A stretch of 64,000 nucleotides of DNA from Cercis canadensis (taxonomy: Eukaryota > Streptophyta > Magnoliopsida > Fabales > Fabaceae). The translations under genes were made by a program, and so were the position numbers. The stretch covers positions 475,762 through 539,761 of the forward strand of contig QAOA01005666.1 in assembly GCA_003255065.1 (NCBI GenBank), read 5' to 3'. How positions within the stretch are numbered: position 1 is the stretch's first letter; every line of letters starts with the position of its first letter. The notes under the pieces are model-generated. The model was not told where the DNA came from. It ran no database searches and saw only the letters and a list, made by a program, of their open reading frames with translations. Shown here piece by piece: positions 1 through 11,801 of this stretch.

Positions 1-69
1 GTATGTCGCCCGAACCGGGTTCTGTTTGCCCGAACCGAATTGACTTACTTGCATCCATTTTGTTGATAG

Positions 70-2837
70 GAGAGCTTGCTGAAGGAGAACGCTTCGCTTT
101 CCAACACTGTGAAGAAGCTCTACCGAGATGTTGCCAAGGTGCTTATTACTGAGCTTTAGAATAGCTTCTGAATTTTGTTTATGAATTATGACCCATGTTT
201 TACTTTGTTTTAGTAATATGAGTGAATTCGGATTACCCAGAATTTGTGATGAAATTGGTAACAAGACGGCATTTTTATTCCCAAACCCAGCTATTCTTTG
301 ATTTAAGTTGAAGATTATAGTAATTTGGATTTCCTTATGAGTCACGAATTTCTTTGTGGCAATGTGGAGGAAAATTCAAAAAGATAGAGTTATGAAACCT
401 TAGGTTGGCAATTTTGATGGGTTTAGAATTTTTTCTGGATATAAGCAATTTAGCTCCCCTGATAAGTAAGTTAATTAATTTATTTACTTTTCGTACGCAA
501 CTAGGAGTAGTTTTACATGATACTCAGTAATAACTTGATGAAAGAGATACTGATAGTGGTACTTTACTAATTTATTGTCAATAATACTGAGTACACTATA
601 CTTTTTAAGGTTCACAATATAAATTACAGTAAGCTTTTAGATGGAATGGAGCATGGTGGTTGATTGATATGGGATGTTTGTGATTGGTGCACTTACAAGG
701 TCTTAATGTAAAATGCATGCAGTTGGAGGTTTTCAGAAGGACACTTATGCAATCACTTCAAGAAGATGAAGAAAATTCTGTAAGTTTATTATTTATGCTA
801 TTTCCTGCTTAATTTATTAGTTTTGGGAGGATCAAGAGAGTTTGGTATTCCCTGAGTATCATGTAATTCTTTGACTTGTTGAAGCCTGAAGGGGTTCATT
901 TCTTGCTGAATTTTACTAATTTCCATGTCTGGACTGTCTGAAATAGTACAATCTATTTGTTTTGAGAATATTGCTTCTTGTGCTTTTTGCCTTGTGCTCC
1001 CATTTGCCGTAGGGAGGAGCTCCAGAAATTGTTGCTAAAATACAAAGTCAAGCAAGTATCACTTCCGCATCACAGATTGGAGGTACTTTCAAGTTTCAAC
1101 TTTTGCCCTATTCACTTGTCCTATATTCATTTATTTTGATCCTCAGTTCCCTACATGTAAATTGCCATTCACTTTTATGTCATTTACTTTGCTATTTGTT
1201 CTGCAATGAGTTTGTTTTAACACATACAGCATGTTAGGACACAGTTTTATTTTCCCTTTTCCATTTTCTCTTCTGGTTTGAGGAAAAGAGGTTCTTATTT
1301 TATTGCAGAAGATGATGCCACGTTACCACCTTCTAGAACTTCTTCAATGCGAATCCAAATCTCTGATATAGGAAATTCATTTGCTGAGGATCGGGAGTCT
1401 GATGGTAGGTGCAATTATCTATGAGGGAATACATACGTTTCATTTTCAATATATCAGAAAAGAAAAAAAGATGGTTTCCTTTTTGGTGTATTATTGCTGA
1501 AAACTGAACTATAATTTCCATAGGTATCCTGACTTTTATTGCATTTCTTTACTATTTTCAACATTGTAGTCAGAAGACCTCGAGTACCACATGCTCTCCT
1601 CTTAGCATCCCAAACTAGCTCCCCTCGGATCACTCCCCCAGGTTCCCCTCCTAGTCTATCTGCATCAGTATCACCATCAAGAACACCTAAACCTTTGTCC
1701 CCGAGGCGTCATTCGATTTCATTTTCAACCTCTAGAGGCATGTATGACGATAGGTCTTCAGTGTTTTCCTCTGTGCCCTCAAGTCATGGTTCAATATCAA
1801 GCTCTGACACAGCGTCACACACTGGTAAGTTTTTTCTTGTCCAAACGTGGGCAATATTTGCTTTTGTGCAAGAAGATCTGGAAATGTGTTTTTTTGGCCA
1901 CTCTATGTGGTGGATAAATTTCTTGGGTTTTGCATGCACATGCGGGAATGGATGCTCAGTCCATGTTCTCACCAATTTTGTTTTTCTTATCTGTTATGCT
2001 GTAGGACGGACACGGGTAGACGGGAAGGAATTCTTTCGCCAAGTTAGGTGAGGGCATTCGTATTTGAATTTCAAAGATTATGGAATTTAGCCTCCAAAAA
2101 ATCTAATGTTCTACCGAACGGTGACAATAATAGATTTACATTGTGCATGTGTATTTGTTGCTCCTTCAAAATAGTAGTGCGGAAAGACACATGCATGGAG
2201 TGCAGTTTCCATATATTAGAAGCACCTCTGCAGGATCCATGGCTTTAGCTGTCCAACTACCAATATTGATTACTCCAAAAGTTTCACTTATTTAGCAATT
2301 TGCATATTTAAAATGATATCTTGAAGCCGACGAAACTTCTTTTTGTCCCTCAACTCAATAATCTGCTTTTATGGCATACATTGCAACTTCTTTTAGCCTT
2401 ATGCGCATTTTTGTTGAATTAAGTAGATTTTCATTACGGTTCTTTCTGTCTTTGAATGTGAAGTAATTCTAACTGCACTTAAACCCAGTGGCACAGATCC
2501 TTTTTCTTTTTGTGCTTAATAGTTAATTCGGGGTCCTAGATTGATTTGATCTCTTGTGTTTGTTATTCTAGGAGCCGTTTGTCTTACGAGCAGTTTGGTG
2601 CATTTCTAGCAACTGTTAAGGAACTAAATTCCCATAAACAAACCAAAGAGGTAGTCCTCCTTTGCTCTTCCCTCCCCAACCCCCTTTAGGTACCTATATG
2701 TAAAATTTTCTTGATTGTTGCTTGTCTCTGTCTGAAAATTGCAGGAGACCCTACAGAAAGCTGATGAGATTTTTGGGCCTGAAAACAAGGACCTATATGC
2801 GATTTTTGAGGGATTGATTACTCGCAATGTGCATTGA
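70..2837 (+). CDS. At4g15545-like coiled-coil protein, 3' part (5' end outside the window)
   Basis: Exons I can join in frame: 70-138, 723-779, 1013-1082, 1309-1404, 1570-1824, 2005-2047, 2572-2650 and 2745-2837, all with GT-AG introns. The window opens on a GTATGT donor, so positions 1-69 are an intron and the first exon or exons lie upstream. The visible protein starts with a heptad-like stretch (ESLLKENASLSNTVKKLY), then a Ser/Pro-rich, low-complexity middle encoded by exon 1570-1824, and ends in a conserved tail with FFRQVRSRLSYEQFGAFL and IFEGLITRN just before the stop. That tail is what I recognise from the plant protein annotated as uncharacterized At4g15545. From memory, members of this family have been described as NAI2-interacting proteins of ER bodies; nothing in the sequence tests that role. 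The family assignment is firm and the function is not. Confidence 0.88.
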
Positions 2838-4222
2838 CATTGCTTTCTCAGAGTTTTATTTAGAGTATGTAACAACTGATGTTATCCTTCCTTCACCAAT
2901 CTGTAAATTAGATGTTAATTATTGTGTGATAAAACTATTCTTTGAACATCAAAGCCTGTAAATTTCAGTTGAGCAATGACCTTCCATGAGTGATGAAACT
3001 TCTTCAGTAGAACAATAAAGTGGCCCTTGGTTTTCTTGCAGTAGTGATGCATACTCTGTATAAATGACTAGAACACGCATGATGGTAAATATGGAAACTA
3101 AGGATTTCCTCCGTATGTTTAATATGCAAGAAATCAATATACTTACTAATAAGTTATTGACTTTCAGAATATCCATCACATTCACATACAAGAAAATCAC
3201 TTGTTCACGTGCATAATCAGTATATAGGATCTGTTTAATGAGAATTCCAAATTGGGATGCCTCAATCTCAACACTCATTATTGAAATTCCTTTAAATAAT
3301 ACTATTTATCTTCATAAGGTTAAGGTGCAGTTGAAAATTAATATGCTCTCATTGAAAATTTAATTTGGCAATGCAAACAGAGAAATTAATGATTGTTTTC
3401 ACTTTGCGTAAGAAAATGTAAAATTAACTATGTTAATATCCATATAACATTACTCATTTAAATATAATACCTTTTTTGATACTTTTGGTTAATTTAAATA
3501 TTATACTAATTAGTATAAAAAACTTTCTTCAGATACGATTCCGATAGATTTGCCCTTAAGGCAGGCTTTTAGCAGCTCAAAGCAAGGCTTTTTGGCTAGA
3601 TTTTCTTTTATGGGTAATTAAAATTGAGATTGGTCCTGCTTAACTTAATTTAATCCCATTTATTGCATTGCATGCAACAAATGGGATTAAATTAACGTTA
3701 ATTGTCTGAAGTTACCAACATTAGTAATGCCATGTGTTGTCTCTATACGTGTCCAAGACCTAAAAGGATGGAAGCGATTAGTGCACTGCTCATCAATCAT
3801 CAATCATCAAACGTGCTTCCCCATAAGCCTTCAGACAGATACCACCCTCTGGTAAGTGGTAACCGCTAAACTAATATTGATTATTTCTTGTTTAGTTTTT
3901 TTTTAAGAAAATATAATTAAGGAAGAGAAATTGCATTAAGGAGGAATAATACTAAAAAAGCCGTTTTTTGAGCATAAAAAATCGGTGAAGTAATACTAAT
4001 AACAATATTTGATTATATTTTCGTATTATTATTAAGGGCGGCACAGAAAAATCATGCCAGCCTCTACTTTCATGTCTTTCCGTTTCTCCCCACCTCTCTC
4101 TCTCTCGGTATCTATCTGGTTTCTTACTTTCTGATTCTTATGTGTGAGCGTCATTTCCGTGGCTAATCCCTTTGGTTTTCTGTAACCTATCTGGCTTGGC
4201 CACCACCGCTATTAACACAGCC
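2838..4222. other. Intergenic region and kinase promoter/leader
   Basis: No coding potential recognised. The first part should hold the 3' UTR of the upstream gene. The last 200 bases, upstream of the kinase start, contain a pyrimidine-rich CTCTCTCTCTCTC tract near 4096-4110, typical of plant core promoters and leaders. No TATA box was assigned. Confidence 0.5.
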
Positions 4223-7200
4223 ATGGCCAATGACCCACAATCATCATGGTAAGCTTTCTGTTTCACTCCTTGCAAGTTGTTTCCTTCGCAATTTTTTTCT
4301 TCATTTGGGCTGCTACATTTCATGGCATTGTGTTGTTTTTGCTGTTATTTTGATCGATTCGCCGCAATTTTCTAGGTGGGTTTCATGTCATGTACATATT
4401 CTATGAAATGCTTCAGCTCTCGGTTTCTTGAAACATTGGAAAATGTCATTTTCTATTCTTCTCTTTTTCCCTTTTAATTAGTTTTCCTGAACTTCTTTTA
4501 AATGGCTGTTCTATATTGACCTGAATTTCTGTTTTCTTATTAATCTTTTTTCACGGGCCAATGGTTTGGAAAGTAGAATATTAATTTTTTTTCTTCTTTC
4601 TTTCACATTGTTACTTCTTTCTGTCCTTTTAGCTTCCTCACTTTGTAGCAGATCACGTTTCATTGTCCTCCTGCGTTTCCGTGAACGATGTGTTGATGTT
4701 GGCTTGAGATATTTCTGGGATGATTTTTTTCTCTTGGCCCAATTTTCGTCCTTTCCCTCATTATGGGTAATTGTTGGCTTGTGATCATGGCTTATTTTGA
4801 TTTGTTTTTAGCATCTTAGCTCATGTACATTTTGTCACATTCTCTGTTCTGTGCTGAAACGAAGATTCTGTTGGCAGTAAAAATTTCCACAACTTAGATA
4901 GAGAGGACAAAGAAGAAAAGCAGAATGACAAAGAAGAAAAGCATAAGGCCGAAGGAGAAAAGCAGAATGACAAAGAAGAAAAGCATAAGGACGAAGAAGA
5001 AAAGCAGACAAGTTCTTTAAGAAGCAGAAGAACAAGAGCTGGGTTTTCTGATTCATTTTCAAGCATTGGTAAACAGTCATTATTCTTTCCTACTGTTTTA
5101 GTGTGTAGAGGCTTTCCTCTAAACATCTTGAGCAGTTCTCTCTTAAGATCATTGTTTATTGTACTAATGCTAGAATGCATACTATATTAGACTTGGGATC
5201 TTTAGACATTGACGGGGAAGGTGTAGCTGAGTGCTCTCCCAGAGGTGTACTGGAAGACTGCTCAAGTAGTTTAGAATCTGAAGCACCTTCTCCCAATGCC
5301 AGCACTTCAGATTTAGAGGGTCAGCCAGATTTAAGAAGCAGCCCCCAGAAGCGTGGTCTCTTTCGGTTACTGAAGAAAGGACCCCAATTGCGCTTCCAAA
5401 CCTTTCGTCCACTTAAAAATGTTCCAAAACTCACCAGAAGAAAAAGTAAAAGAATCAGGGGGGACTTGATTCCATCATTGGACAATCCACCGCGGCAACC
5501 AACTTTTGACGCTGATCAGTTTTGCTACTTCAAATCTTCCTGGAAAAATTTCACTCTTTCAGAGATTCAGGCTGCAACAAACGACTTCAGCCATGGTATG
5601 TATACTCCTTTTTCTTAGAATTCAAATCATGATTAGGTAAAAAGAATATTGCCTTTTTAGCAGATCCTAGTATTTGAAAAGCCATTGTTTTCAAAATGAT
5701 ATCATTGCTTGCTAGGCTGATAACCTGCTTCTGTTTCTTTCCTTTTGAAGAAAATTTGATTGGGGAGGGAGGTTATGCTGAAGTTTACTTAGGAAAATTG
5801 GAAGATGGGCAATTTGTTGCTATTAAACGGCTAACAAGAGGAAATCAAGAAGAAATGACTGCAGATTTCTTGTCTGAGCTTGGTATTATAGTGCACGTGG
5901 ACCATCCCAATATTGCCAAATTGATTGGATATGGTGTTGAAGGGGGAATGTTCCTTGTTCTTCAATTGTCTCCACACGGAAGCCTATCATCCATACTTTA
6001 TGGTTTGCTCATCATTTTGAAGATATTGAATATCAAACATGACTAGTTTCCGGAAATCGAAATAAATTGGTTTTTTCCTATGCGTGATTTCAGGACCTCG
6101 AGAGAAACTGAACTGGAGCATCAGATATAAAATTGCTTTAGGGACTGCTGAGGGCATTTGCTATCTGCATGAGGGATGCCAAAGAAGGATTATTCACAAA
6201 GATATCAAGGCTGCTAATATACTACTCTCGGAGGATTTTGGGCCTCAGGTACCTTTTGAAGCCTGACAAATCAGTAACTTCTTATGCTTTCAATCAGATG
6301 ATATTGTCAACGATTTTTAATAGTTTTCTTGGTATAATATTAACATAAATCTTTCACCAGATATCTGATTTTGGGCTTGCAAAGTGGTTACCTGACCAAT
6401 GGACTCACCATACTGTCTCCAAAGTTGAAGGCACATTTGGGTTTGTACAACAGCTTAACAAGGTTTCTGTGTGTTCAACAATTATTAGCCTTTTCCTTCC
6501 ACTTATTCTTTGACCCTTTTATTTTCTTTTGTCCAATTACCTTTTTTGTCACAACAGCTACCTTCCTCCTGAATTCTTCATGCATGGTATAGTAGATGAA
6601 AAGACTGATGTATATGCTTATGGAGTGCTATTGTTGGAGCTTATTTCTGGACGACAAGCGCTGGATAGCTCTCAGAAAAGTCTGGTGATGTGGGTATGTC
6701 TACTATTGTACATGTCAATACTAATATTTAGTTGAGATGGTTAACATTGATAATATCAATTTAATCTAGTGTTCTTAAATAAATTTCTTCCAGGCGAAAC
6801 CGTTGCTATCTAAAAATGACATCAAAGAGCTAGTTGATCCATGTCTTACTGATGCTTATGATGAGGAAGAGATGAGTCGTGTAATCTTCACAGCTTCTTC
6901 ATGTGTAGATCAATCTGCAAGTCAACGACCAGAAATGAACCAGGCATGTCTTTTATATATGAAATACTTGGACAAGTTTTATTTAGGAGATATTGAGCTA
7001 CAACATGTTAGCACTGAAGGGGGTGCCCTCTGATGATATACTTACTGATACATAACATGTGATCTTCTTAATTGGATGCAGGTAGTACGGATTCTAAAAG
7101 GTGATGAAGACTTCTTGAAGCTCATAAAAGAACGCCAGAAGTCGTCTAGACTACAGAGGACATACTCTGAAGAACTCTTTGATGCAGAAGAGTACAACTC

Positions 7201-7288
7201 AACTAAGCTTTTGCATGATCCAGATAGACTTATGGAGATTATTCTAAGCTCCTGCAACTCTATCAAAACAGAAAGTACTGACAACTAG
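4223..7288 (+). CDS. Receptor-like cytoplasmic serine/threonine kinase, RLCK class VI (RBK1/RBK2 type)
   Basis: Nine exons join in frame to 533 residues: 4223-4248, 4878-5068, 5191-5595, 5751-6002, 6094-6248, 6361-6440, 6558-6693, 6794-6943, 7082-7288. The kinase domain has a glycine loop [11 protein letters not shown] (about 212-222), lysine in VAIK (K233), catalytic loop [10 protein letters not shown] (326-335), DFG (346-348) and the APE-region equivalent GYLPPEF. The HKD triad replaces HRD, so it is not an RD kinase by the strict definition; I believe this is usual for the class. There is no signal peptide or membrane segment, so it should be cytosolic or membrane-associated; relatives bind ROP GTPases. 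Residues 16-52 are an almost wholly charged K/E/D repeat encoded by a duplicated 48-bp unit. The first exon encodes only eight and two-thirds codons and was chosen because it is the only upstream ATG exon that keeps phase. The intron after 6943 starts with GC, not GT. From memory the kinase next to P4H4 in Arabidopsis (At5g18910) is the likely syntenic counterpart. Confidence 0.9.
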
Positions 7289-8339
7289 AATATAGCCTCT
7301 GATTCAGATAACTTACCTGAATGGTGGAAACTACAGCGCTGCAATTTATTTGCCCAACATTCCACTGTTGGACCCAGAGCTGGCCAGAATATGTTGAAGA
7401 GGGTAATATGTATAAAGACAAGGAAGAGAATGAGGCTGAGCCTCATCCTCATGTACATGTTTGTTCATATTTTTTGTTGCAAATCACAAATGTGAATAAC
7501 AAAAGGATCCTCATCATGGTCACAAGCTAGGATATAACTTGTGAACCACAGTTAACACTTTTCATTAAGGTTTCTTCTAATTGAGGATTACAGTTCTCCA
7601 TCACATCCAACCAGCTTCAATGATCCTCATCAAATGCATATGCAGTTCTTGATGTTCCAAATTGTTCAATCTCTTTTTAACTACTTCACTACTGATACTG
7701 TTCACTTCCTTTATCTCTTTTGCAGTGTTAATATGTGGCTTTATTTCTATTGCACTGTTACTTACCTCTTTCAGTATTGGAGGAGAATAAGATATTTGAA
7801 GAATAAAATCACTAACTTAGATACCAGGATAAAAATAAATTGATTAAAAATTTAGAATATAAAAGTTTAATAATATTTTTTTTTCGAGTTCAAGAACTAG
7901 AAAAAAAAAATGCAAAAGACACCTGCTGTGTTACAGAAAATAAAGAGTTAAAAATAAGATACTGGAGGTTATTTTTTTATATTAAATATCAAGAAAAAAA
8001 TACAATAATAAAACTTATTTATTTTGACTTTTGACTTTATCTTTTATTTTCTCTACGGCTCTACCGACTACATTTTAAATAAAAAATTTCATGGCAAAAA
8101 ATAAAATATGCCAGCTCAGTGACGATGGTACAGCCGCTTTAACGGCGTCGTGGCGCAAACTGAGCTTTGGCATCATCAATCGGGATCCGATCTAGTTAAC
8201 CAGTTCCGGTAATGGATGGTAAACCACTTTGGGCCCACAAAGAAATAACAAAAACTACCCCTCCCGCTAGAAAAAGCGAGAAAGAAAGAGACGTGTACAT
8301 TTTCCCGGAAAATCTCTACGTAAATCCAAGCTAGACCAA
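7289..8339. other. Intergenic, kinase 3' region and hydroxylase promoter
   Basis: AT-rich with no gene seen. Roughly the last 240 bases (8100-8339) rise in GC and CpG content (for example GGCGTCGTGGCGC near 8143), as expected for the promoter and leader of the hydroxylase gene that starts at 8340. Confidence 0.45.
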
Positions 8340-11300
8340 ATGACTAGGGTTTGGTGTTTGATTTTCATCTTTTTGATTTCGATCTCGTTGATCCTCCCTC
8401 GAGCTTCCAGCTCCTACGCTGGTTCCGCTAGTGCCATCATCAATCCCTCTAAAGTCAAACAGATTTCATGGAAGCCAAGGTCTACTTCACTCTCTTACTC
8501 CTTTTCCCTCTGTTTGGTTGCTCAGAAAATCGTTTGAACAATATCATATTCATAATAGTGTCTTTAAGTTTCTGAAATTATCTATTTAAGTTTAATTGAC
8601 ATAAATGAAACTCCAACTCGATTTCTCTTTCCTGTAATTCCTCGTTGATTTTTCTTTTCTTTTTTTTCAACTTATGATTCTGAGTTTATTATGTTTGAAT
8701 TCCATGTATGCAGGGCTTTCGTCTATGAAGGTTTCCTCACAGACTTGGAATGCGACCACTTGATCTCTATAGTGAGTATCAGCAGAAATCCCATCAATTG
8801 CATCCCGAACGACGCATTAACTCTGTTGATGTGGTTTGATTCGAATTTCGGTTAACAAATGACGTCTCCTGTTAATTACATTGTAATAGGCAAAATCAGA
8901 GCTCAAGAGATCTGCAGTAGCGGATAATGTGTCTGGAAAGAGCAAGCTTAGTGAAGTTCGAACAAGCTCTGGCATGTTTATTCCCAAGAATAAGGTTGGC
9001 TTATATATTTATTTATACTTTTTGGCGATGTTATTTTTTGCAAAGTTAACAATCTTCATCTTAGTGGGCTTTATGAACCTTATTAATGCTTTATTCACCT
9101 ATATTATCTTTTGCAATGTGAAATCAGTATGAACTACTATTGACTTGCCACAATCAATAGTGTACAAAAACCAGAAAGTATGTAGGTGGCTTGAATTAAT
9201 AGTTGTACATTATATGCATCTTATGGTAAAATTGGTATAAAAGTTGGTACCAGGTGTACATAAGGCTACTACTGCTGTGACTGTGAGTATTTATTGTCCT
9301 ATAAATTTTATGTTGACTCGTTATGGCATGTAGTCTATAGCATGTGTGAGTTTGTGTTGAAACCCCAAACATGCTATTAGGCTCCCTTTGACCCACCTTT
9401 GTTCCAAAACCTTTTCACTTGCTTTTAAGTTGCAACTACATAAAATTCTGCTCTGTACAAATTCTTTTTTGTACTGAAGGTCAGATTTTTGCCTTTGATG
9501 AACATCGATGGTAAACATAAGCTGTGGTATTCATCTTGTTAAAAAACTAATGCTGTGGACAAAGATCTTCACAGAAAGATGAGGAGTTCGGTGGTTTTGA
9601 ATTTATATCATTGGTTGTCTGTGTTTTGACAGGCTGTGTACATAAGATGCAGTTTCTCTTGCTTGTTCGGATTTTTCATGGAATGAATTCTGATCCATCA
9701 AAAAAGAAAAATGAAAGTGCTGCCTATATTGTAAAGGTTTTCACTGTTTAAGTTATTTTATAGGATCCTATTGTTGCTGGCATTGAGGACAAGATTTCAT
9801 CATGGACCTTTCTTCCTAAAGGTTGGTCATTTTCTCATGAATCTGTATGACATCCAGTGTTATCAATAGAAGCTGCTATAGTGGAATAGCATAGTGGAAT
9901 TCAGGTCATCCGCTATGGAAACTGCCGTAGCATGGCAGTTTTCAAACAGTGGACACCACAGCCTCTATAACACCTGCTACGGGCATAGCAGATAACAGCT
10001 GTATGCAAATCGGAGGATCAGTCAATTTTATCCCATCTTCCCCTATTCCACAATCCTCTATTTATTCTCTGAAGATTTGGAATAACTGGATAAAATATAA
10101 GGAATGTGCATTACTTAGCATGAAATTATAAATTGCGAAGATCTTTTTGTTGTTTACGTTATAAGCAGGATAGCAGTGACTATGTCAAACCCTGGTGGTT
10201 CTGAAACTATATCAGGAATTTCCAAAGATGATTCCATTAGAAGCTTTTATTTCATAATTTGCAAGCGAAACCTCAGCTCTTTCAGAGAGTTTAATTGACT
10301 TAAGTAATCGTTTAATTTGATATTCTGTTCAAAACTTAAAACATTGAATCAGGAGTATCTTTATGCTAGTATTTTTGTAAATTAAATTAAAACCATTCTC
10401 TCACTTGCATAGCTAGGAACTGTATAAGGGAACAAAATATCTTGTATCTGTATGATCAGTTAAATGAACATGTATGTCCTGATTCTCTTCTTCACTGTCT
10501 GCCAGAAGAAAAGAGAAAAGTATTAGAACAAACACTACTCAGGTTGTTTCTAATATTTGATTGTTTGAATCTCAGAAAATGGGGAAGACATACAAATATT
10601 AAGATATGAGCATGGGCAGAAATATGATCCACATTACGATTATTTTGCTGATAAAGTTAATATTGCTCGTGGTGGACACCGAATTGCGACCGTCCTCATG
10701 TATCTCAGTGATGTCACCAGAGGCGGTGAAACTGTGTTCCCTGTTGCAGAGGTTTGTCACATATTTGATGCACTTACTTCCATAGAAATGCAATATACCG
10801 TGTGGTAAATTATTGTATTTGTTGTTCTTCAATATGTATTTTTCTTTTTCTCTCTTCTTAAATGGCATTGGGGTCCAGCTGGGTTCCTGATTTTGTACTT
10901 TTTTTCTTGAGCCCACTGAACTTCCCTTCAGTATAACTATAAATGAATCAATGTTCAGTGAGATGAAACTTTTAGTCAGACTCAGACCATTTCTTCATAT
11001 GAATTTCCATTATCTTTTGATAAGATGCTGATATACTATGATGCTAAATATTAAAATCCTTAGAGAAAGAGCAGAAACTCATGGAGAGTTGAATGTTTGT
11101 GTTTGAATTGGACAATTGGACCTCATTGCCAGATTTCTCGGACAGGAAGTATATATGTGAATGTAAATATAGAAGATACATGTTAAGTGTGCTTTTCCTA
11201 GTTTGTGAACTGAGGTGGTGGTGGATTTTCCTTGTTTTGTGGAGGGAATTTTTTTCACCATATATTGGCAGTAGTTAATCTCAATAGTTTCTATTTCCAT

Positions 11301-11801
11301 TCTGCTTACAGGAATCTCCACGTCACAGAGGTTCTGAAACAAATGAAGATCTCTCTGAGTGTGCCAAAAAAGGAGTAGCAGGTAAGGAACTGGATGTGTA
11401 ATTGCTGTATGAGTTGCCTCCTCTATTATACTGCCATGTTATCTGCTAGTCAATTTATGTCAAATAATTGTTTTTCTCTTTCCTCCTCACCCTGGCAATG
11501 CATAGTGAAACCGCGTAGAGGGGATGCACTTCTTTTCTTCAGTCTAAACACAAATGCTATTCCAGACCCTAGCAGTCTCCATGCAGGATGCCCAGTAATT
11601 GAAGGGGAAAAATGGTCAGCAACGAAGTGGATTCATGTGGACTCATTTGATAAAATTGTGGGAGCTGGTGGGAACTGTACGGATCAGAATGAAAGCTGTG
11701 AGAGATGGGCTGCCCTTGGGGAATGCACTAGCAATCCTGAGTATATGATTGGATCTCCAGAGCTTCCAGGTTCTTGTAGGAGGAGTTGCAAACTGTGCTA
11801 G
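8340..11801 (+). CDS. P4H4: Prolyl 4-hydroxylase with C-terminal ShKT domain (P4H4/P4H2 type)
   Basis: Seven exons give 300 residues: 8340-8479, 8714-8771, 8890-8994, 9764-9821, 10576-10751, 11312-11381, 11506-11801. It is an Fe(II)/2-oxoglutarate dioxygenase expected to hydroxylate proline in secretory-pathway proteins such as extensins and arabinogalactan proteins. The N-terminus (residues 4-20) is hydrophobic, a signal peptide or type II anchor for ER/Golgi. The metal ligands are visible as H140 and D142 in DPHYDYF and H228 in LHAGCP; K238 in EGEKW is the 2-oxoglutarate-binding lysine. Residues 260-300 carry six cysteines spaced as in a ShKT domain, ending CRRSCKLC at the C-terminus. Length and domain order match Arabidopsis P4H4/P4H2; I prefer P4H4 because its Arabidopsis neighbours resemble those here. 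All introns are GT-AG. The gene looks intact. Confidence 0.93.
9850..10015. repeat. Dispersed-repeat-like segment in hydroxylase intron 4
   Basis: This stretch is built from repeated, partly palindromic GCTATAG / CATAGCAG words (for example GCTGCTATAGTGGAATAGCA and CCGCTATGG) quite unlike the surrounding intron. It resembles a fragment of an interspersed repeat, but I cannot name a family and see no clear terminal repeats. Confidence 0.3.

Noticed and set aside
1539-2051. A 170-residue frame in the first gene
   Set aside because: It merges intron sequence with exons 1570-1824 and 2005-2047; GT and AG borders are clear at 1825 and 2004.
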